Assembly: GCA_933207985.1 (NCBI GenBank)
Contig: OW240917.1
Location: 113,624,655 to 113,688,654 of the forward strand
Source of the DNA: Pelobates cultripes
Taxonomy: Eukaryota > Chordata > Amphibia > Anura > Pelobatidae
Reading direction: 5' to 3'
DNA: 64,000 nt
Position numbers and translations under genes: made by a program. The notes under the pieces are model-generated. The model had not been told where the DNA came from. It saw only the letters and a program-made list of their open reading frames with translations, and searched no databases. Positions 58,561 through 64,000 of this stretch are shown here, piece by piece (position 1 is the stretch's first letter; the number at the start of each line of letters is the position of its first letter).

Positions 58561-59764
58561 CAGTGTACATCAAGCATGACAAACCCAAAGTCTAGCAAGG
58601 GCCAAATAAACAAGGTTTAAGTTTATGTGAGCCGCAAAAAAAAACAAAAAAAACCTTACATTTTCATAGAAACGTAGGTTTATTTTAAAAAGTACAGTAT
58701 ATATATAAAAAAAAAAACAGCTTCCCCTCTACTAAACCCAAGCCCTCCCCTCTACTAAATCCCAGTTCCCCCCTCTGCTAAATCCCAGTCCCTCCCATAT
58801 ACTAAATCCCAGCACCCCATCCCCTCCCCCCCCCAGCCAACAGGCAGACTCTGCTCACATTGCCGCTGCCAGTATGCGACTCCGGAGTCCGGCCTCTGGT
58901 ATACCCTGTGCCAAAGCGGATCCTCTCGCTACTTCTTGAAACCCTGTGAAGGTGGAGCACGTCGATGTCATGTTGGAATGTGATGTGGCGTTGCGTGCCT
59001 CTGTGCACCTCCAGGTCCTCAACTGTCCAGCCGTTGCCATCACAACACTGACCGACACACACACACTCACTGACACACAGACACTCACTGACAGACACAC
59101 ACTGACAACACACACACGCTCACTGACAGACACACACACACTGACAGACACTCACTGACACATATACACTCACTGACGCACAGACAGACACACACAAACA
59201 CTCACTGACAGACACACAGACACCGGCAGACACGCATATACTGACAGACAAACATATACTCACTGACACACAGACACACACACACTCACTGACAGACACA
59301 CACTGACAGACAAACACAGACACATTCACTGACACACACTCTGACAGACACAGACTCACACATTTACACATTCTTGCACACACTTACATCATTGTATTTA
59401 TTCCTGGGTTCCAGTGGGGATCTTCTACCTGGAGCTCAGCCCTCCTGCTCCTCACTGCTCCCTCTTGCTCAGTTTAGAGATGCCGGGTGCCGGAATAAGA
59501 CGTCATATTCCGGCGCCTGGCATCACTACAGACGAGGAACAGGAAGGCTGCATCCACCTTTTTCTCCTCCCCGGCTGGGTAAATGTTAGCAGATTAGGCA
59601 CCTGCAATGTGGGGAAAGCAGGTGCCTACTATGCTTGGAACACTAAGGAATTCTTGGAATTCTAATGTTAAAGGGGGAAGGACAAGGGGGGTTATTAAAA
59701 ACAATTCATATATTTCAAACCATAGGTTCTCTTTAATATACAATGCACTGCTGTACTTGTACAC
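58561..59764. repeat. CA-rich minisatellite with palindromic GC module
   Basis: 59045-59370 repeats ACTCACTGACAGACACACAC-like units. 59485-59520 holds a palindrome (GGTGCCGGAATA...TATTCCGGCGCC) around GACGTCA. It resembles the interior of the hAT-like elements but its ends were not found. C-rich repeats (CCCCTCTACTAAATCCCAG) lie at 58722-58815. Confidence 0.6.
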
Positions 59765-60250
59765 TTAAAGGACCACTCTAGGCACCCAGACCACTTCAGC
59801 TTAATGAAGTGGTCTGGGTGCCAGGTCCTTCTAGGGTTAACCCATTTTTTTATAAACATAGCAGTTTCAGAGAAACTGCTATGTTTATGAATGGGTTAAG
59901 CCTTCCCCCTAATCCTCTAGTGGCTGTCTCATTGACAGCCACTAGAGGCGCTTGCGTGCTTCTCACTGTGATTTTCACAGTGAGAGCACGCCAGCGTCCA
60001 TAGGAAAGCATTGTAAATGCTTTCCTATGAGACCGGCTGAATGCGCGCGCAGCTCTTGCCGCGCGTGCGCATTCAGCTGGCGGAACGGAGGAGGAGAGCT
60101 CTCCGCCCAGCGCTGGAAAAAGGTAAGTTTTAACCCCTTTCCCCCTTCAAGAGCCGGGCGGGAGGGGAACCCTGAGGGTGGGGGCACCCTCAGGGCACTA
60201 TAGTGCCAGGAAAACGAGTATGTTTTCCTGGCACTATAGTGGTCCTTTAA
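59765..60250. mobile_element. T2/Kolobok-like MITE, intact, serial hairpins (486 bases)
   Basis: It is bounded by TTAA at 59765-59768 and 60247-60250, with ends TTAAAGGACCACTCTA and TATAGTGGTCCTTTAA. Eight hairpins follow one another: 59781-59822, 59839-59897, 59914-59948, 59955-59990, 59999-60029, 60036-60077, 60170-60195 and 60196-60241. It has no open frame of interest. It is the best preserved member of the family in the window. Confidence 0.88.
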
Positions 60251-60960
60251 AACATTTAACAGAGATTTAACTTTAATGTTAGCTATAAATTGTTTTGCTG
60301 TAAAAAGCAGAACAAAAGTAAACATCAAAAATAAAATATGTTTAACTTTTTGTATATTTATGACACTTTTCCTGTGACTTGAACTTGGCATTTTGTATGA
60401 GTATAAAAAGAGACAAACATTTGGTAAAGCCCCCCCAGGTATTAAAATATGAACAAGAATTATTGCATTTGTTGGATTTGACTTTGATCTCACTGAAGAG
60501 GTCTGGGTGCACTGTCCATGCCCCACTTAGTCCTACAATGTAAAACATTTCAGTTTTAGAGAAAGTGCAATGTTCACATTGCAGTACTAAGGGTGCCCCT
60601 TGTGGCTATCTACCAACCAACCACTAGAGAAGCTTCCTGAAGTTTCATGGAGTGTGACTCCGTGAAATGACGCTAGATGTCCTCATGCAGAGCGTTTATG
60701 TGTGTAGTTGGCTGAGAGTGATTGTGGGTATATGTGGAACAGTGTGATTTTGTGGATGTTGTGTGTGTAATAAGATTGAAGAATTATAATTGTAAAACAG
60801 ACACAGGTGCACACATCTCTGTAGGCACACAACATGATGGACAAAATGACAAGACACATACATAGGCAGGCACATACAGGCAGACACACACCAAGGCAGG
60901 CAATTAGAGGAGCAGAAGGTTTAAACATAATATCAGGAAGCATTACTTTACTGAGAGAGA
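60251..60960. other. noncoding, degraded T2-like sequence at 60520-60680
   Basis: No gene was seen. Diverged hairpin pieces (GTAAAACATTTCAGTTTTAG, AACCAACCACTAGAG) recall the T2-like family. Confidence 0.4.
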
Positions 60961-61330
60961 AGACCAGTCATAGTTGCCAACTGTAACGTTTTTGCCGATA
61001 GATGCCTCGCGGTAGACACATCCCTGCTGCTGGGGCCAGAGGGAGCACTGACAGTCTCCCTTCCGATTTCCCAGTAGCTTCCCCTGCACATAGGCTCCTG
61101 CTCTGCCTCGCTGATGCAGGTTCCACTCCCACGGCAGAATCGCCACCCATACCGGCAGGCCACGTCTGTGACTGTATTCAGCAGTCTGTATGTATTGTAT
61201 TTATGTATTGCATTTGTTGGAGGTACCAATAAATTTAAGCTTAATTTTATCAATAATTAAAAATTGTATTCATGTGAGTTGTTGTGTAGGAAGGGGCCCA
61301 GTGCACTGCTTTGCCCGGGGGCCCATAACG
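60961..61330. other. CpG-bearing patch, no gene supported
   Basis: 60985-61170 has about ten CpGs in under 200 bases. The minus-strand frame (60948-61253) has several Cys residues but matches no family I know. It lies about 4 kb upstream of the first ugt8 coding exon in the gene direction. Confidence 0.3.
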
Positions 61331-61760
61331 CTGTTAAGATGACACTGCTTGTGTGTATCAGTGAGCTTGTCTGTAGTGAGCTTGTGTATGACAGTAAGCT
61401 TGTCTGTAGTGAGCATGTGTCAGCGAGCTTGTATTTAGTGAGCTTGTGTGTGTGTCTGTAGTGAGCTAGTGTGTCAGTGAGTTTGTCTGTAGTGAGCGTG
61501 TGTGTGTCAGTGAGCTTGTCTGTAGTGAGCTTGTGTCAGTGAGCCTGTATTTAGTGAGCTTGTGTGTGTCAGTGAGCTTGCCTGTAGTAAGCTTGTGTGT
61601 ATCATTGAACGTGTCTTTAGCGAGCCTTGTGTGTCTATACAAGTGAGTTTGTCTGTAGTAGGCCTGTGTGTGAGTCAGAGAGTTTTGTCTGTCACTGAGC
61701 CTAATTGTGTGTATCAGTGAACCTGTCAGTCTTTGTGCCTGTGTATCAGTGAGCTTGTGT
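61331..61760. repeat. GT-rich minisatellite, GTGAGCTTGTCTGTA units
   Basis: Irregular units of about 20-45 bases alternate TCAGTGAGCTTG and TCTGTAGTGAGC. Confidence 0.9.
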
Positions 61761-61919
61761 GCTTACTGTATACTATATATATGTATATTTGACTTATAGG
61801 GCTGGTGCGCTTTACTGTCGAATAACCTGTGTGAGCTACTGCACACTTAAGCCTGCATTGCCCAACCCTGTTACACGTGTCTGGGAGCTGCTGTTTACAG
61901 GTACTAGTAGTCTAGAGAG

Positions 61920-63300
61920 TATTATGCTCAGATATCTGTATAATACTATAGTGCTGCTCCCTGTATAATGCAAGTCTGTGTGTATAATATCCTGGGACAG
62001 TCAGTGCTTCCTGTATAGTGCTGTTCTCTGTATAATACAGGTCTGTGTGTGTATAATATGCTGGGACAGTCAGTGATCCCTGTATAGTGCTGCTCTCTGT
62101 ATAATACAAGTCTGTGTATAATATCCTGGGACAGTCAGTGCTCTCTGTATAATACAGGTCTGTGTATAATATCCTGGGGCAGTTAGTGCTCCTTGTATAG
62201 TGCTGCTCTCTGTATAATACAGGTCTGTGTGTATAATATCCCAGAATAGTCAGTGCTGCTCTCAGTATAATACAGGTCTGTGTCTGTATAGCATCGCAGA
62301 ATACTTAGTACCTCCTTATAGTGCTGCTCTCTGTATAGTACAGGTCTGTGTGTATAATATCATGGGACAGTCAGTGCTCCCTGTATAGTGTATAGTACTG
62401 CTCTCTGTATAATACATATCTGTGTATAATATCCCGGGTCAGTCAGTGCTCCCTGTATAGTGCTGCTCTCTGTATAATACAGATGTGTGTATATAATATT
62501 TTGGGACAGTCAGTGCTCCCTGTATAGTGCTGCTCTCTGTATAGTACAGGTCTGTATGTATAATATCCTGGGACAGTCAGTGCTCCCTGTATAGTGCTGC
62601 TTTCTGTATAGTACAGGTCTGTGTGTATAATATCTTGGGACAGTTAGTGCTCCCTGTATAGTGCTGCTCTCTGTATAGTACAGGTTTGTGTGTATAATAT
62701 GCTGGGACAGTTAGTTTTCCCTGAATAGTGCTGCTTTCTGTATAGTACAAGTCTGTGTATATAATATCCTGGGACAGTCAGTGCTCCCTGTATAGTGCTG
62801 CTCTCTGGATAATACAGATCTGTGTGTATAATATCCAGGGACAGACAGTGCTCCCTGTATAGAGCTGCTCTCTGTATAATACAGGTCTGTGTCTGTATAA
62901 TATCCTGGGATAGTCAGTGCTCACTGTAAAGTGCATAGTGCTGCTCTCTGACCGACACAGGTCTGTGTGTATAACAACATGGGACAGTCAGTGCTCCCTA
63001 TATAGTGCTGCTCTCTGTATAGTACAGGTCTATGTGTATAATATCCCGGGAGAGTCAGTGCTCCCTGTATAGTGCAAGATCTGTTTAATACAGATATATG
63101 TGTATAATATCCTGGGGCAGTCAGTGCTCCCTGTAAAGTGCATAGTGCTGCTCTCTGTATAACACAGGTCAGTGTGTATAATATCCTGGGGCTCAGTGCC
63201 TCCTGTATAGTGCTGCTCTCTGTATAGAATATATCTGTGTATTACTGGTATATTCCAGGACAGTCAGTAGTCCCTGAATAGTGCTGTTCTCTGTATAATA
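61920..63300. repeat. 67-base minisatellite, about 19 units
   Basis: The unit reads GTATAATATCCTGGGACAGT, CAGTGCTCCCTGTATAGTGC, TGCTCTCTGTATAATACAGG, TCTGTGT in order. Units are diverged by substitutions and small indels. Open frames within it are artefacts. Confidence 0.93.
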
Positions 63301-63580
63301 CACGTATAATACCTGCAGACTCCAGGAACTAGAAGAATCAGAGGCAGTGGAGTGGTGACTGGAGCCTCAATCTGAGACATTCAACATGTTGAATTGGGGG
63401 CATGAAAAGGGGCTAACGGAATATGTGCATATGTTTTCCTTTTGCTACCATTTATCTAATTAATTCCATTCTGTAAATTCTCGTTCTATATCTTTCATTT
63501 CCTATTTTCAGCTTTTTTTTATATATTCACTGCCCAATATAATTATTTTTGTGAACTAATGTATGGTCTTTGGTATAGTC

Positions 63581-63717
63581 CAGGCTTATCCAAACTCCGG
63601 CCCTCCAGATATTGCTGAATTACAAATCCCATGATTCTATGAATGAAATGGATAGGCTGAGAATCATGGGAGTTGTAGTTCAGCAACATCTGGAGTGCCG
63701 GAGTTTGGGGAAGCCTG
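63581..63717. mobile_element. 137-base palindromic hAT MITE
   Basis: The ends are CAGGCTTATCCAAAC and GTTTGGGGAAGCCTG, and the arms contain GAATCATGGGAGTTGTAGTT. The flanking 8-mers GTATAGTC (63573-63580) and GTATAGAC (63718-63725) agree at 7 of 8 positions. It belongs to the same family and has the same length as 20711-20847. Confidence 0.9.
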
Positions 63718-63725
63718 GTATAGAC

Positions 63726-64000
63726 ACAGCTCTCTGACTGAAGCACATCTGTACAAGGTCTTTCTATATTTGTACTTGTACTGACAGTGTCACCACTGAT
63801 ACCCAACTCACCTAAAAGTGATAAAATGTACCTGCCCGATACAGATGCTGTGCTGTGAATGTATCTATCGTATAACTTGGATGCATGGTACTGTTGGTGG
63901 GAACTTGAGGTTATAAAGATCTATGCAATAAAGAGAGAACTGCAGGGAATTGTGTTGGGAATTTCAAACTTTAGGTCAAAATAGTGTAGCTAAATGGGAG
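63726..64000. other. noncoding, nothing recognised
   Basis: No feature seen to the end of the window. Confidence 0.4.

Noticed and set aside
60948..61253. Cys-containing minus-strand frame as a possible small gene
   Set aside because: No signal peptide, no known cysteine pattern, no splice or start context. Left as a CpG patch only.

Overview
The window is a piece of a repeat-rich vertebrate genome, most likely an anuran amphibian. The only host gene I recognise is ugt8 (ceramide galactosyltransferase), and its predicted protein is close to the tetrapod orthologue. The rest is dominated by elements typical of frog genomes: TTAA-flanked T2/Kolobok-like MITEs, hAT elements with 8-bp target duplications, CR1, L2 and L1/Tx1-type LINEs, hammerhead-like motifs of the kind carried by Penelope-like elements, foldback elements and many minisatellites. 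I saw no tRNA, rRNA or CRISPR array. The species is not determined.

The sequence is a scaffold of four contigs separated by N runs at 12219-12553 (335 N), 28799-28898 (100 N) and 40423-40522 (100 N). Contig 1 (1-12218) is almost entirely repeated, in the same orientation, at 40561-55166 in contig 4. The two copies are nearly identical except for four large indels. This looks like two haplotypes both kept in the scaffold, or a very young segmental duplication.

ugt8 is complete but dismembered. Its first coding exon (274 codons) lies at 56286-57107 on the minus strand. Coding exons 2-5 lie at 21420-28540 on the plus strand. All splice phases match, and the five exons add up to 537 residues with the signal peptide, UDP-sugar binding signature, two glycosylation sites, C-terminal membrane span and dilysine tail all present. 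As assembled, the first exon faces the wrong way and lies downstream, so contig 2 or contig 4 is probably misoriented and misplaced. The alternative is a real inversion that breaks the gene.

Layout: 1-12218 is copy A (LINE fragments, T2-like MITEs, foldback arms, a hAT element, two hammerhead-like motifs). 12554-21419 holds an L1-like ORF1 remnant, three hAT elements, foldback elements and presumed ugt8 intron 1. 21420-28540 is ugt8 exons 2-5, with an L2-like LINE, a hAT element and MITEs in the introns. 28899-33550 is minisatellites and a foldback array. 33551-37288 is a CR1-type LINE broken by a hAT element and a T2-like MITE. 38830-39875 is another hAT element. 40561-55166 is copy B. 55167-57115 is the first ugt8 coding exon and its flanks. 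57116-64000 holds an intact T2-like MITE made of serial hairpins, two minisatellites and a small hAT MITE.

The most useful points for a reader are the split ugt8 gene and its assembly meaning, the allelic or duplicated block with presence/absence insertions, the dated nest of insertions inside the CR1 element, the serial-hairpin MITE, the hammerhead-like motifs, and a palindrome centred on TGACGTCA that recurs beside CA-repeats inside otherwise different elements.
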